A stretch of 40,138 nt of DNA from an uncultured Pelagibacteraceae bacterium (lineage in GTDB: Bacteria; Pseudomonadota; Alphaproteobacteria; Pelagibacterales; Pelagibacteraceae): NCBI GenBank assembly GCA_902591535.1, contig CACJBA010000010.1:1-40138 (forward strand), read 5' to 3'. Position 1 is the first letter of the stretch; each line of letters opens with the position of its first letter. The notes beneath the pieces were generated by a model that was not told where the DNA came from, did not search any database, and saw nothing but the letters and a program-made list of their open reading frames with translations. Below are positions 27,653 through 36,693 of the stretch, piece after piece. Position numbers and translations under genes: made by a program.

Positions 27653-28099
27653 CTACTTTGAAATGTTTTCTAATTTTGCTTTTTTTACAAAATTTGATAT
27701 TTGATCAGCAGCTTCATCAATTAAATTTTCGTATTTTTTTTGATTATCGTCAATTTCTTGTTTTAAATTTTCATGATCAAGATTTAGTTTTTCAATTTCA
27801 GATTCTTTTCTGTCCCTGTAATCATAAATTAAAGATTTTAGTTCTTTAAATTTGTTTGATAGATCTTTTAATTCATCCTTTTTTTGGTCTACTTTCTTCT
27901 TTGTTTCATAATATTCATCCATTATTTTTACAGCTGTAATTAATAATAATTTATTTTCACCTAGATTTCCCAAATCATTTTTTAAATTATTAAACTTTTT
28001 GTTAATCTGAATTAACAATTCTTCTAAGTGCTCCTCTTGTCCATCTTCGCAAGCGAGCAAAAACTCTTTATTATTAAATTTTATACTTACATTTGCCAT
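27653..28099 (-). CDS. zapA: Cell division protein ZapA
   Basis: Z-ring-associated protein that bundles FtsZ filaments. N-terminal ZapA domain: VSIKFNNKEFLLACEDGQEEHL, then LLITAVKIMDEYYETKKKV, followed by a long coiled coil. Length 148 is longer than the usual ~100-110 because the C-terminal coil is extended with charged heptads to about residue 130. It overlaps the upstream coiled-coil gene by 13 bases. The call rests on the N-terminal domain and on the neighbourhood (before 5-FCL), both consistent. Confidence 0.87.
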   Translation of the reverse strand: MANVSIKFNNKEFLLACEDGQEEHLEELLIQINKKFNNLKNDLGNLGENKLLLITAVKIMDEYYETKKKVDQKKDELKDLSNKFKELKSLIYDYRDRKESEIEKLNLDHENLKQEIDDNQKKYENLIDEAADQISNFVKKAKLENISK

Positions 28100-28410
28100 T
28101 TATCTATTTCATCCAATAGTGTGTCGGTTTCTTGATTAAGTTCGTCAATTTTTTCAGAAAATTCAATTTGTTTTCTTTCTTCCAACTTTTCTTTATTTTT
28201 TAAATCCTCAAGTTTTTTTGATAAATTTTCATGTTCCTCGAGTAACGTTTTATATTTTTCCTCAATCTGTGTTTTTTCAATTTCTAATTGATTTTGTTTT
28301 GTGCTTAAATTTTCGATATTTTTTTGTAATTCAGGATTTGTTAGATCTAAATTTTTTAATTCCTCTAATGCAATATTTAATTTTTTTTCTTTTTCGTTTA
28401 TAGAATTCAT
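28087..28410 (-). CDS. Small coiled-coil protein (DUF4164-like position)
   Basis: A 107-residue protein made almost entirely of Glu/Lys/Leu-rich heptads, predicted to be one long coiled coil with no membrane segment or signal. I do not recognise catalytic motifs. In alphaproteobacteria a small DUF4164 coiled-coil gene stands between the divergent tkt and zapA; this gene has that position, size and composition, so it is probably the same family. It overlaps zapA by 13 bases, suggesting coupled expression and a possible role with ZapA at the division site, which is inference only. Confidence 0.7.
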   Translation of the reverse strand: MNSINEKEKKLNIALEELKNLDLTNPELQKNIENLSTKQNQLEIEKTQIEEKYKTLLEEHENLSKKLEDLKNKEKLEERKQIEFSEKIDELNQETDTLLDEIDKWQM

Positions 28411-28463
28411 ATATATATGTTTATATTATTAAATAGATTCTTCTTAGTCTAGTCAGGATAATT

Positions 28464-30422
28464 TTGAGCAAACTACACAATGATTTAGCTAATTGCATCA
28501 GATTTTTATCAATTGATGCCGTTCAAAAAGCAAATTCAGGTCACCCAGGAATGCCAATGGGTATGGCAGATGTTACAACGGTGTTGTTCAAAAATTTTTT
28601 AAGATTTAACCCAAAGAATCCAGATTGGTTAAATAGAGATAGATTTGTTCTGTCTGCTGGTCATGGTTCTATGCTTTTATATTCATTGCTTTACCTAACG
28701 GGATATAAAAGCATATCAATAAATAATATCAAAAAATTTAGGCAGCTTAATTCTATTTGTGCTGGACATCCTGAGTATCATCCGAAAACAGGTATTGAAA
28801 CTACAACGGGACCTCTTGGACAAGGTATATCTAATGCAGTTGGTTTTGCAATAGCTGAAGAAATTTTAAAAAATAAATTAGGTAAAGATTTAATTAATCA
28901 CAAAACTTATGTTTTAGCTGGAGATGGATGCTTAATGGAAGGAATAAGTCATGAAGCGATGAGTTTGGCGGGACATTTAAAACTTAAAAATTTAGTTATG
29001 CTATTTGACAACAATTCAATTTCAATTGATGGTCCAACAAATCTCGCGGTTTCAGATAATTTTAAAAAAAGATTTGAAGCATATGGTTGGGATTATATTT
29101 CTATCAACGGTCATAATGAAAAAGAAATTTTTAAAGCACTAAAAAAAGTTCAAAAAGCTAAAAAACCTAGTGTGATTTCTTGTAAAACTAAGATTGGATA
29201 TGGTTCACCGAATAAATCAGGAAAAGCATCGTCCCATGGAAGTCCATTGGGAGTAGATGAAATCAAGCTTGTAAGAAAAGCCTTAAATTGGAAAACCAAA
29301 CCTTTTGATATCCCAAATAAAATTTTAAATGAATGGAGAAAAATTGGCCAAAGAGGTGAAATTTTAGAAAAAAAATGGAACAAAGTATTAAAAAGAAAAA
29401 AAATAAAATTTAATCAAACTTTAAAAAATAACTTTACTACAGTGCTTAAAAAAGAAAAAGAGAATGCAATAAAGGAGCCAAAAAGTTTAGCTACTAGAAA
29501 ATGTTCAGAAATAACATTGAACGCACTAACAAAACAAAAAAATAATTTGATTGGTGGTTCTGCTGATTTAGCTGGATCAAATAATACTAAAACTAAAAAC
29601 CATAAAATAATTGAACCTGGAGATTTTGCTGGTGACTACATTCACTACGGAGTGAGAGAACACGCAATGAGTGGGGTTATGAATGGCATTGCGCTTCACA
29701 GTAATCTAATTCCCTATGGAGGTACTTTTTTAATATTTTCTGATTATTGCAAACCTTCGATCAGATTGTCTGCCTTAATGAAAAAAAGAGTCATTTATGT
29801 AATGACTCATGACTCTATTGGGCTCGGAGAAGATGGCCCTACCCATCAACCTATAGAACAGCTTTCAGGCTTACGTGCTATACCTAACCTAAATGTATTC
29901 AGACCTGCAGACAGAATTGAAACTATCGAGTGTTGGGAACATGCATTAAAAAGCTCAAAAACACCTAGCGTGCTATCTTTAACAAGACAAAACTTAAATC
30001 CAGTAAGAAAAACATACTCAAATAAAAACTTATGCTCATTAGGTGCTTATGAAGTTTTAAGAACAAATAAAAAAATTAATCTAACAATATTAGCTAGTGG
30101 ATCTGAAGTTAATCTAGCGTTGGAGATTAGCCATAAATTAGCCAAAGATAAAATATATTCCAAAGTGATATCAATGCCTTGCATGGAACTTTTTGAATTA
30201 CAATCAAAATCTTATAAAAATAAAATTTTAGAGGAAACAAAATTTAAAATATCCATTGAAGCTGGATCAAGCGATTGTTGGAAAAAATATGTAGGTGATA
30301 ACGGTATTGCTTTTGGAATTGATGAATTCGGAAAAAGTGCACCCTATAAAGATATTTATAAATATTTTGGACTAGAGAGTACAAACATTAAAAGTATCAC
30401 TAAAAAATTAGTAAATAAATAA
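28464..30422 (+). CDS. tkt: Transketolase
   Basis: ThDP enzyme moving two-carbon units in the non-oxidative pentose phosphate pathway. N-terminal KANSGHPGMPMGMADV; ThDP motif GDGCLMEGISHEAM ending in FDNNSIS; middle-domain GVREHAMSGVMNG with catalytic Glu; GLGEDGPTHQPIEQL loop. Length 652 is usual. The start is TTG at 28464: an AGGA at 28455-28458 is 5 bases upstream and the first conserved residues follow at once; no in-frame ATG precedes the conserved part. It is the first gene of a seven-gene plus-strand run (tkt-gap-pgk-fba-thiE-efp-suhB) and diverges from the coiled-coil gene across 53 bases. Confidence 0.97.
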   Translation: MSKLHNDLANCIRFLSIDAVQKANSGHPGMPMGMADVTTVLFKNFLRFNPKNPDWLNRDRFVLSAGHGSMLLYSLLYLTGYKSISINNIKKFRQLNSICAGHPEYHPKTGIETTTGPLGQGISNAVGFAIAEEILKNKLGKDLINHKTYVLAGDGCLMEGISHEAMSLAGHLKLKNLVMLFDNNSISIDGPTNLAVSDNFKKRFEAYGWDYISINGHNEKEIFKALKKVQKAKKPSVISCKTKIGYGSPNKSGKASSHGSPLGVDEIKLVRKALNWKTKPFDIPNKILNEWRKIGQRGEILEKKWNKVLKRKKIKFNQTLKNNFTTVLKKEKENAIKEPKSLATRKCSEITLNALTKQKNNLIGGSADLAGSNNTKTKNHKIIEPGDFAGDYIHYGVREHAMSGVMNGIALHSNLIPYGGTFLIFSDYCKPSIRLSALMKKRVIYVMTHDSIGLGEDGPTHQPIEQLSGLRAIPNLNVFRPADRIETIECWEHALKSSKTPSVLSLTRQNLNPVRKTYSNKNLCSLGAYEVLRTNKKINLTILASGSEVNLALEISHKLAKDKIYSKVISMPCMELFELQSKSYKNKILEETKFKISIEAGSSDCWKKYVGDNGIAFGIDEFGKSAPYKDIYKYFGLESTNIKSITKKLVNK

Positions 30423-30423
30423 A

Positions 30424-31431
30424 ATGACAATTAAAATTGGAATTAATGGAATGGGACGGATTGGTCGTATGGTTGTTAGATCGATTGTCGAAAGTAAAAA
30501 TAAAAATTTAAAAATTAATCATATAAACAACAGGTCAAATTCAGAAACTACATCTAAATTAATCAAATATGATTCTATACATGGAAAATTAAATGCTGAT
30601 TTAGAATATGATCCAAATCATTTAATAATTAATAAAAATAAAATTACATTTTCTCAAGAAACAAAAATTGAAGACATAAATTGGAAAAAACATGATGTTG
30701 ATTATGTTTTCGAATGCACTGGAAAATTTAATTCGAAAGAAAAACTTCTTGCTCATATAGAAAATGGTGCAAAAAAGGTGATCGTTTCTGCTCCATGTAA
30801 AAATGCTGATAAAACAATAGTATTTGGTGTTAATGAAAATATAATTACTAAAGAGGATAAAATAATATCTGCAGCTTCATGCACAACCAATTGTCTAGCA
30901 CCAGTAATCAGTATTCTTGATCAAAATTTTGAAATTGAAAAAGGTTTTATGACTACAATTCATGCATTTACTAGCGATCAGAGAATTTTAGATAACTCTC
31001 ACAAAGATCCCAGAAGAGCGAGATCTGCAAGTCAATCGATCGTTCCTACCTCAACAGGAGCTTCGAAAGCAATAGGAGAAATAATGCCAAACCTCAAAGG
31101 GAAACTAGAAGGTATTGCGATGAGAGTACCTACTCCTAATGTTTCTCTCGTTGAATTGGTCTTTTGTACAAAAAAAGAAATTAATATAAAAAAAATCAAT
31201 AACGCTTTTGAACAAGCATCAAAAAATAAATTAAAAAATATTTTAGAAGTTACTAATGAAAAATTAGTATCTATAGATTTTAATCATCATCCTGCTTCTG
31301 CAATTGTAGATGCCTCTTTGACAAATGTAGTTGGAAGCAATATGGGTAAAATATCAGCCTGGTATGATAATGAATGGGGCTTTTCTAATAGAATGTGTGA
31401 TATTGCTGAAACTTTGCATAAAATCTCTTAA
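30424..31431 (+). CDS. gap: Glyceraldehyde-3-phosphate dehydrogenase, GapB-like
   Basis: Interconverts glyceraldehyde 3-phosphate and 1,3-bisphosphoglycerate. Rossmann motif GINGMGRIGR at 6-15; catalytic Cys153 in SAASCTTNCLAP; HAFTSDQ with the partner His; substrate loop RRARSASQSIVPTSTGA; C-terminal WYDNEWGFSNR. Length 335 is canonical. The residues after the second strand read INNRSNSET (35-42), where NAD-specific enzymes have an Asp (typically ND). Bacillus GapB, an NADP-preferring gluconeogenic form, has a comparable Asp-free SxSAET segment. NADPH-linked or dual specificity is therefore plausible. It begins one base after the tkt stop and shares a base with pgk. Confidence 0.95.
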   Translation: MTIKIGINGMGRIGRMVVRSIVESKNKNLKINHINNRSNSETTSKLIKYDSIHGKLNADLEYDPNHLIINKNKITFSQETKIEDINWKKHDVDYVFECTGKFNSKEKLLAHIENGAKKVIVSAPCKNADKTIVFGVNENIITKEDKIISAASCTTNCLAPVISILDQNFEIEKGFMTTIHAFTSDQRILDNSHKDPRRARSASQSIVPTSTGASKAIGEIMPNLKGKLEGIAMRVPTPNVSLVELVFCTKKEINIKKINNAFEQASKNKLKNILEVTNEKLVSIDFNHHPASAIVDASLTNVVGSNMGKISAWYDNEWGFSNRMCDIAETLHKIS

Positions 31432-32627
31432 TGAGAAGCATTATAAACGAAAAAAATCTAAGCAATAAAAAAATATTATTAAGACTAGATTTAAATGTTC
31501 CTTTAGAAAAAAACAAGATAACAGACACAACAAGAATCGATAAAATTCTTCCTACTTTAAATTTTTTGATAAAAGAAAAAGCTAAAATTATAATTTTATC
31601 TCATGTTGGAAGACCAAAAGGTAAAATTGTTAAAGAACTCTCTCTTGAACCAATCCGTGTAGAATTAGAGAAAAAATTAAGTAAAAAAATTAAGCTCATC
31701 AGTGAAAATATTAAAGAAATAAAAAATAAAAATTTCTTTAATAATTATAATGAGGAAATTTTAATTTTAGAAAATATCAGATTTTATTCTGAAGAAGAGG
31801 AAAACGATAATAAGTTTGCAGAACACCTATCGTGTCTTGGAGATATATATATAAATGATGCTTTTTCATGCTCACATAGAGCTCATGCTTCAATTCGTGA
31901 GATGCCAAAATTCCTTCCCTCATTTTCTGGTTTACAGTTAGATTTAGAAGTGAATGCGCTCACTAAAATAACCTCTAAAATTACAAGACCTATTACTTGT
32001 ATAATTGGTGGGTCTAAAATTTCTACTAAAATAAATGTTATCAAAAATTTAATTACTAAATTTGACAATATTATAATTGTTGGGGGAATGGCTAATAATT
32101 TTATCGAATTTTTTGGAAATAATATTGGAATTTCTATTAAAGAAAAAAATTGTAATCAAATAGTAAAAGAAATCATCGCCCTTTCAGAAAAAGAAAAATG
32201 TAAATTAATTTATCCTGACGATGTTGTTGTGTCTAAAAATTACAATGGATCTCCCAAAAATAAAGAATTAAACGAAATATTATTTGATGAAATGATATTG
32301 GATATTGGTCCAAAAACTATAGAAAAAATAACAAATATTATTGATAATAGTAAAACAATACTTTGGAACGGACCCGCAGGATATTTTGAAAATCCGAATT
32401 TTGCCAATGGAAGTATTCAAATAGCAAAAAAAATAATTGAAAATAATAAAGTTAACAAAATTTTTTCTGTAGCTGGTGGTGGAGATACTGTTTCTTTATT
32501 AAATAAATTAAATCTTGTAAGTAATTTTAATTTTGTTTCAACTGCAGGTGGAGCTTTTTTAGAATATCTTGAAGGTAAAAACCTCCCTGGTATAAAGGCA
32601 TTAAATTTAAATGACAGAACTAAATAA
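31431..32627 (+). CDS. pgk: Phosphoglycerate kinase
   Basis: Phosphoryl transfer between 1,3-bisphosphoglycerate and ADP. N-domain: LRLDLNVPLEKNKITD near 17-32, ILSHVGRPKGK, DAFSCSHRAHAS; C-domain: PITCIIGGSKISTKI (ADP loop), LWNGPAGYFE and VAGGGDTVSLLNK near the C-terminus. Length 398 is usual (~390-415). The first base of its ATG is the last of the gap stop (TAATG); the 3' end overlaps the aldolase ORF by 17 bases. Confidence 0.97.
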   Translation: MRSIINEKNLSNKKILLRLDLNVPLEKNKITDTTRIDKILPTLNFLIKEKAKIIILSHVGRPKGKIVKELSLEPIRVELEKKLSKKIKLISENIKEIKNKNFFNNYNEEILILENIRFYSEEEENDNKFAEHLSCLGDIYINDAFSCSHRAHASIREMPKFLPSFSGLQLDLEVNALTKITSKITRPITCIIGGSKISTKINVIKNLITKFDNIIIVGGMANNFIEFFGNNIGISIKEKNCNQIVKEIIALSEKEKCKLIYPDDVVVSKNYNGSPKNKELNEILFDEMILDIGPKTIEKITNIIDNSKTILWNGPAGYFENPNFANGSIQIAKKIIENNKVNKIFSVAGGGDTVSLLNKLNLVSNFNFVSTAGGAFLEYLEGKNLPGIKALNLNDRTK

Positions 32628-33621
32628 AATTGCACTTAAAATAATTTCCAATGGTAAAGGAATACTTGCGGCAGATGAAAGTAATGGAACTATGACCAAA
32701 AGACTTGAGGCCGTAAATGTAAACTCAACTCCAGAAAATAGACTTTTATTTAGAGAAATACTTTTTTCATCAAAAGGAATGAAGGACTATATAGGTGGTG
32801 TTATTCTTTACGATGAAACTATAAATCAAACTTCAAGCTCAGGAAAATCAATACCTGAATTGATATCAAACTCAGGTGCAGTACCTGGAATAAAAGTTGA
32901 TACAGGAGCAAAAAATTTAGCTAATTCCCCAGAAGAAAAAATTACAGAGGGTTTAGATGGTCTTAGAGACAGATTAAAAATATATTACGATCTAGGAGCA
33001 AGATTTACAAAATGGAGAGGTGTCTATTCTATTGGTGAAAAATATCCAAGTAAACTTGCAATGAATTGTAATGCTCATGCTCTTGCTAGATACTCCGCAC
33101 TCGTTCAAGAGAGTGGAATGGTTCCAATAGTAGAACCAGAGGTCTTGATGGATGGAAACCATTCCTCTGAAGTTTGTTTGAAAAAAACATCAGAAGTAAT
33201 TAAAAAATGTTTTGAGGAACTAATTTTGCACAAGGTTGATCTATCAGGAATTATTTTAAAACCAAATATGATTTTAGCTGGAAACCTATCAAAAAACAAA
33301 ATTTCTAGTGAGGAGATTTCACTAAAAACACTTGAATGTCTAAAAGATTCTGTACCAAACGAAGTGCCTGGTATTGCCTTTTTATCTGGAGGGCAATCCG
33401 AAATAGAGGCTACAGAAAATTTAAATTTTATAAATAAAAATAATAATACAAATTTTATAATGACCTATTCATACGGAAGAGCTCTTCAACAAAGTGCTTT
33501 AAAAGTTTGGTCAAAAGACATTAAAGATTCAGAAGTAACTCAAAATATTTTTAATCATAGAGCCGAAATGTGTACCTTAGCTGCTCAAGGAAAATGGTCG
33601 ATTGAACTTGAAAATAAATAA
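32611..33621 (+). CDS. Fructose-bisphosphate aldolase, class I
   Basis: Schiff-base aldolase interconverting fructose 1,6-bisphosphate with the two triose phosphates. It is the eukaryote-like class I type: GKGILAADESNGTMTKRL at 16-32, GVILYDETINQ, KWRGVYSIG at 134-142, PIVEPEVLMDG at 172-182, and the Schiff-base lysine in GIILKPNMILAG (Lys217). Length 336 is usual for the bacterial form. No zinc-binding class II motifs are present. It overlaps pgk by 17 bases and the next ORF by 20 bases. With tkt, gap and pgk it completes a triose-to-hexose segment that could run in the gluconeogenic direction. Confidence 0.95.
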   Translation: MTELNKIALKIISNGKGILAADESNGTMTKRLEAVNVNSTPENRLLFREILFSSKGMKDYIGGVILYDETINQTSSSGKSIPELISNSGAVPGIKVDTGAKNLANSPEEKITEGLDGLRDRLKIYYDLGARFTKWRGVYSIGEKYPSKLAMNCNAHALARYSALVQESGMVPIVEPEVLMDGNHSSEVCLKKTSEVIKKCFEELILHKVDLSGIILKPNMILAGNLSKNKISSEEISLKTLECLKDSVPNEVPGIAFLSGGQSEIEATENLNFINKNNNTNFIMTYSYGRALQQSALKVWSKDIKDSEVTQNIFNHRAEMCTLAAQGKWSIELENK

Positions 33622-34222
33622 GAAAAAATTTATTTATCTTATTTCTCCTAACAAAATAACTGTCAATTTTTACAAAAATCTTAAGTTGGTTCTAAAAACT
33701 GGTAAAGTTAGTTTTTTTCAACTAAGACTAAAAAATTACTCTAATAAAGAAAAAATTAAAATTGGGAAAAAAATCAAAAATATATGTAAAAAAAATAATG
33801 TAAAATTTATAATTAACGATAATCCTTTGCTTGCTTTAAAATTAGATGCAGATGGTTGTCATTTGGGTCAAAAAGACATGGATATTGGAAAAGCAAAAAA
33901 AATAATTGGTAAAAAAATTATAGGAATTACATGTCATAATTCTATGAATTTGGCAAAAAAAGCTGTTAGAGCCAAAGCTAGCTATCTTGCTTTTGGTGCA
34001 TTTTACTCTTCAAAAACTAAAAAAACCAAATATGTGGCCTCCACTAAAATTTTAAATAAAATGAAAAAATTTACTAAAACACCAATTGTAGCCATTGGTG
34101 GCATCAATTCTGATAATTACTCAAATCTATTATTGAACAATGCCAATTTTTTAGCTATTTCAAGTTACATTTGGAAAAATAAGAAATACAAACCTTTGCA
34201 AGCAATAGAAAGACTAAAATGA
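33602..34222 (+). CDS. thiE: Thiamine-phosphate synthase-like protein (ThiE/TenI)
   Basis: TIM-barrel protein of 206 residues; ThiE condenses HMP diphosphate with thiazole phosphate. ThiE blocks: FFQLRLKN near 38-45 (VQLRxK type), FIINDNP near 69-75, DGCHLGQKDM at 84-93, IIGITCHNSMNLAKKA and FGAFYSSKTK (phosphate/diphosphate loops), and VAIGGIN. The conserved DGxHLGQ and TKTK-like loops favour a working ThiE over the TenI regulator. The start is uncertain: TTG at 33602 (20-base overlap with aldolase) or TTG at 33608; there is no ATG. It ends in a 4-base overlap (ATGA) with efp. Confidence 0.82.
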   Translation: MNLKINKKKFIYLISPNKITVNFYKNLKLVLKTGKVSFFQLRLKNYSNKEKIKIGKKIKNICKKNNVKFIINDNPLLALKLDADGCHLGQKDMDIGKAKKIIGKKIIGITCHNSMNLAKKAVRAKASYLAFGAFYSSKTKKTKYVASTKILNKMKKFTKTPIVAIGGINSDNYSNLLLNNANFLAISSYIWKNKKYKPLQAIERLK

Positions 34223-34779
34223 AAATTAACGCTAGTGAGATTAGAGTAGGAATGCTTCTCGAATACAAAAATGACTTATGGCAAGTTTTAAAAACTCAAC
34301 ATGTAAAACCAGGAAAAGGTGGTGCATTTGCACAAGTTGAAATGAAAAGTGTAAATAAAAACACAAAATTGAATGAAAGATTTAGATCTAGCGAAACAAT
34401 TGAAAAAGCCTCTTTAGAGGAAACTACTTTTAATTTTCTTTATAGCGATGAAAATAATTATTTTTTTATGAATCCTAAATCATTTGAACAAATAGAAATT
34501 AATAAAAAACTTGTGGGAGATAAAGGAAAATTATTAACAGAAAATCTTGAGATATCTGTAAACTTTTATAATGAAAGCCCAATTTCAGTTGAACTTCCTA
34601 ATCAAGTAAAATGTAAAATAGATAAAACAGATGTGGCTCTTAAAGGCCAGACAGTATCCTCATCCTATAAACCAGCTATTCTAGATAATGGTTTAAATAT
34701 TCAAGTACCTCCTTTTATCGAGGCTGGCGACGAGGTAATAATAGATACTAGAAATTTAGAATACGTTAAAAAAGTCTAA
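34219..34779 (+). CDS. efp: Translation elongation factor P
   Basis: Binds between P and E sites and rescues ribosomes stalled at polyproline. Three beta-barrel domains in 186 residues: N-domain KINASEIRVGMLLEYKNDLW; the conserved loop HVKPGKGGAF with Lys33 at the position modified in E. coli; then OB domains ending DEVIIDTRNLEYVKKV. Length is canonical. No modification enzyme (EpmA, EarP) is encoded nearby. It is embedded in the carbon operon, starting within the thiE stop, and suhB follows after 4 bases. Confidence 0.97.
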   Translation: MKINASEIRVGMLLEYKNDLWQVLKTQHVKPGKGGAFAQVEMKSVNKNTKLNERFRSSETIEKASLEETTFNFLYSDENNYFFMNPKSFEQIEINKKLVGDKGKLLTENLEISVNFYNESPISVELPNQVKCKIDKTDVALKGQTVSSSYKPAILDNGLNIQVPPFIEAGDEVIIDTRNLEYVKKV

Positions 34780-34783
34780 ATAA

Positions 34784-35524
34784 ATGATTTCAATATCATC
34801 AAATCTTAATTTAATGATTAAAGCCGTAGAAAAAGCATCTAAATCTGCAGTTCGAGATTTTGGAGAAGTTGAAAAATTACAAGTATTAAAAAAAGGCCCA
34901 TACGACTTTGTTACTAAAACTGATAAAAATGTTGAAAAAATTTTAATTGAAGAATTGAGTAAAACCAAAAAAAATTATTCGTTTCTTTCAGAAGAAATTG
35001 GATTAATCACAAATAAAGATAGAGAAAATCTATGGATAATCGATCCAATTGACGGAACAACAAATTTTCTTCATGGAATTCCTCATTTTGCAATTTGTGT
35101 TGCTTTGGAGTCCGAAGGCGAAATAATAAGTGGATTAATTTATGATCCAATAAAAGACGAAATGTTTTTTGCTGAAAAAAATAAAGGTGCATTTTTAAAT
35201 AATCATCGATTGAGGGTTTCAAGTAAAAATTCTATTGAGGATTGCTTATTTTCAAGTAATCATGAGGGTGTCAAATTCAGTAATCTAAATATGAGATATA
35301 GTGGTTGTGCTGCATTAGATTTGGCTTATGTTGCATCAGGACGTCTAGATGGTTTTTTCCATAATAATATTAATATATGGGATATTGCTGCCGGAGGATT
35401 ATTGGTTCAAGAGGCAGGTGGAATAGTCAATGATTTTAAACAATTTGATAAAAACAACATCAATATTAGGGCCTCAAGTTCTGCAATAAATAATGAAATG
35501 TTAAAAAATTTAAAAAACTTTTAA
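34784..35524 (+). CDS. suhB: Inositol monophosphatase family protein (SuhB)
   Basis: Mg-dependent phosphatase of 246 residues. Metal sites: SEEIG (Glu70/Glu71), WIIDPIDGTTNFLHGIPHFA (Asp87 and Asp90 in DPxDGTxNF), and the C-terminal WDIAAGGLLVQEAGG. In E. coli SuhB also binds the rRNA antitermination complex, so enzymatic and transcription roles are both possible. It is the last gene in the tkt operon; the next 110 bases contain a promoter for the following gene. Confidence 0.93.
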   Translation: MISISSNLNLMIKAVEKASKSAVRDFGEVEKLQVLKKGPYDFVTKTDKNVEKILIEELSKTKKNYSFLSEEIGLITNKDRENLWIIDPIDGTTNFLHGIPHFAICVALESEGEIISGLIYDPIKDEMFFAEKNKGAFLNNHRLRVSSKNSIEDCLFSSNHEGVKFSNLNMRYSGCAALDLAYVASGRLDGFFHNNINIWDIAAGGLLVQEAGGIVNDFKQFDKNNINIRASSSAINNEMLKNLKNF

Positions 35525-35588
35525 TTAAAAAATGGAAAATATTTTTAAAAAATCAAATATATAATCTTTTATATTAGATCTTAAAAAG

Positions 35589-35617
35589 TTGAATATAATA
35601 TATTTATTAGATATAAA
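35589..35617 (+). promoter_or_regulatory. Candidate promoter of the Wzz-like gene
   Basis: TTGAAT (35589-35594) and TATAAA (35612-35617) are spaced by exactly 17 bases, a good sigma-70 type match, in the 110-base gap after suhB. The predicted start near 35624 leaves about 11 bases before the ATG at 35635. This suggests the gene is transcribed apart from the tkt operon. Confidence 0.5.
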
Positions 35618-35634
35618 CTTCTTTGATTAATTAC

Positions 35635-36693
35635 ATGTCTTTAAAAAAAAAAAATTTATATCACAACGAATTAGATTTAATCGATATTTTTTTAATTATT
35701 TCAAATTATAAATGGAGAATTTTTATATCTATAACGTTAGCTGTAATTGCAATGTTAGTATTTATAACCAATCAACCTTCAATAAGACTATCTTATGTCG
35801 CCACAACAGAAATTAAACCAATTTCAACTTTTGAAGAATTTGAATATGAAAGTTATAATAGCTACTTAAAAAATACTGATTACGAAAATATATTTTATTC
35901 ATTCAACCCTTTTAAAGAGGATATGGAAAAAATAGAAAAAAAAACATTTGTTTTTAAAGATGTCGACTTTTATAATAGTATAGATAATTCATCTTTTAAG
36001 AAAATTGATAAGGCCTTTCTGCTTGATTTATTTATTGATAAACTTAATGAAAATTCTACTTTTATAAATGCTATAAAAAAATTTAATTTGATAAAAAGAG
36101 AAGACTACCAAAGTAATCAGGCTTTTGAAAATGCAATTATGAAATTATCTTCGTCAATTAAATTAAATAGCGAATTAAATGAAAACAGCAAAATAAAAGA
36201 AGATGGTAATTTATTTAACTTTAATATTGAGTTTATGACGCAAGATAAAGAGCTTTGGGAAAAAATACTAATGTATATTGAATACTCTACCAATAAAGAA
36301 ATTCAAGAATATCTAAATGACACTTTTAATAGGTTAATTTCTCATCAAAAAAGATTAAAAAAGTATAAAATTGAAGATATCGATATTTTAATATCAAATA
36401 CTGAAGCTGCTACTACGAGTTCGTATATAAGTCATTTACAAACTTTAAAGAATGATATATCGCAAAATAAAAACATAGAAAGGCTCCAAGATGAATTTTC
36501 ATCAACACCAATTGTTAACTCGAAAGATTTTTATGCTGCAAGATTAATGGTAAAATCAACTTCATATAAAAATTCAAGTGCTAAAAAATACCAAAAAATA
36601 CCGATGCTTATATTGGCAGGTCTAATTGGTGCAATTATTGGAATATTTTATGTATTAATGTTAAATTCCATGAAAAACCGGAAAAAAAATTAA
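35635..36693 (+). CDS. Wzz-like polysaccharide chain-length / co-polymerase protein
   Basis: Two-membrane-segment protein of the Wzz (PCP) type, which sets polysaccharide chain length at the inner membrane. From the ATG at 35635 it is 352 residues. A cytoplasmic NELDLIDIFLIISNYKWR stretch typical of the Wzz N-terminus leads to a membrane segment near 28-45; a large periplasmic helical domain follows; the second segment is near 324-344 (MLILAGLIGAIIGIFYVLM) with a basic tail. No C-terminal kinase domain. An in-frame TTG at 35623 could add 4 residues. Codons 3-7 contain a run of 12 A (35643-35654), a possible slippage site. It stands alone between suhB and rpmE; sugar genes reappear only after 38055. 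Confidence 0.75.
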   Translation: MSLKKKNLYHNELDLIDIFLIISNYKWRIFISITLAVIAMLVFITNQPSIRLSYVATTEIKPISTFEEFEYESYNSYLKNTDYENIFYSFNPFKEDMEKIEKKTFVFKDVDFYNSIDNSSFKKIDKAFLLDLFIDKLNENSTFINAIKKFNLIKREDYQSNQAFENAIMKLSSSIKLNSELNENSKIKEDGNLFNFNIEFMTQDKELWEKILMYIEYSTNKEIQEYLNDTFNRLISHQKRLKKYKIEDIDILISNTEAATTSSYISHLQTLKNDISQNKNIERLQDEFSSTPIVNSKDFYAARLMVKSTSYKNSSAKKYQKIPMLILAGLIGAIIGIFYVLMLNSMKNRKKN

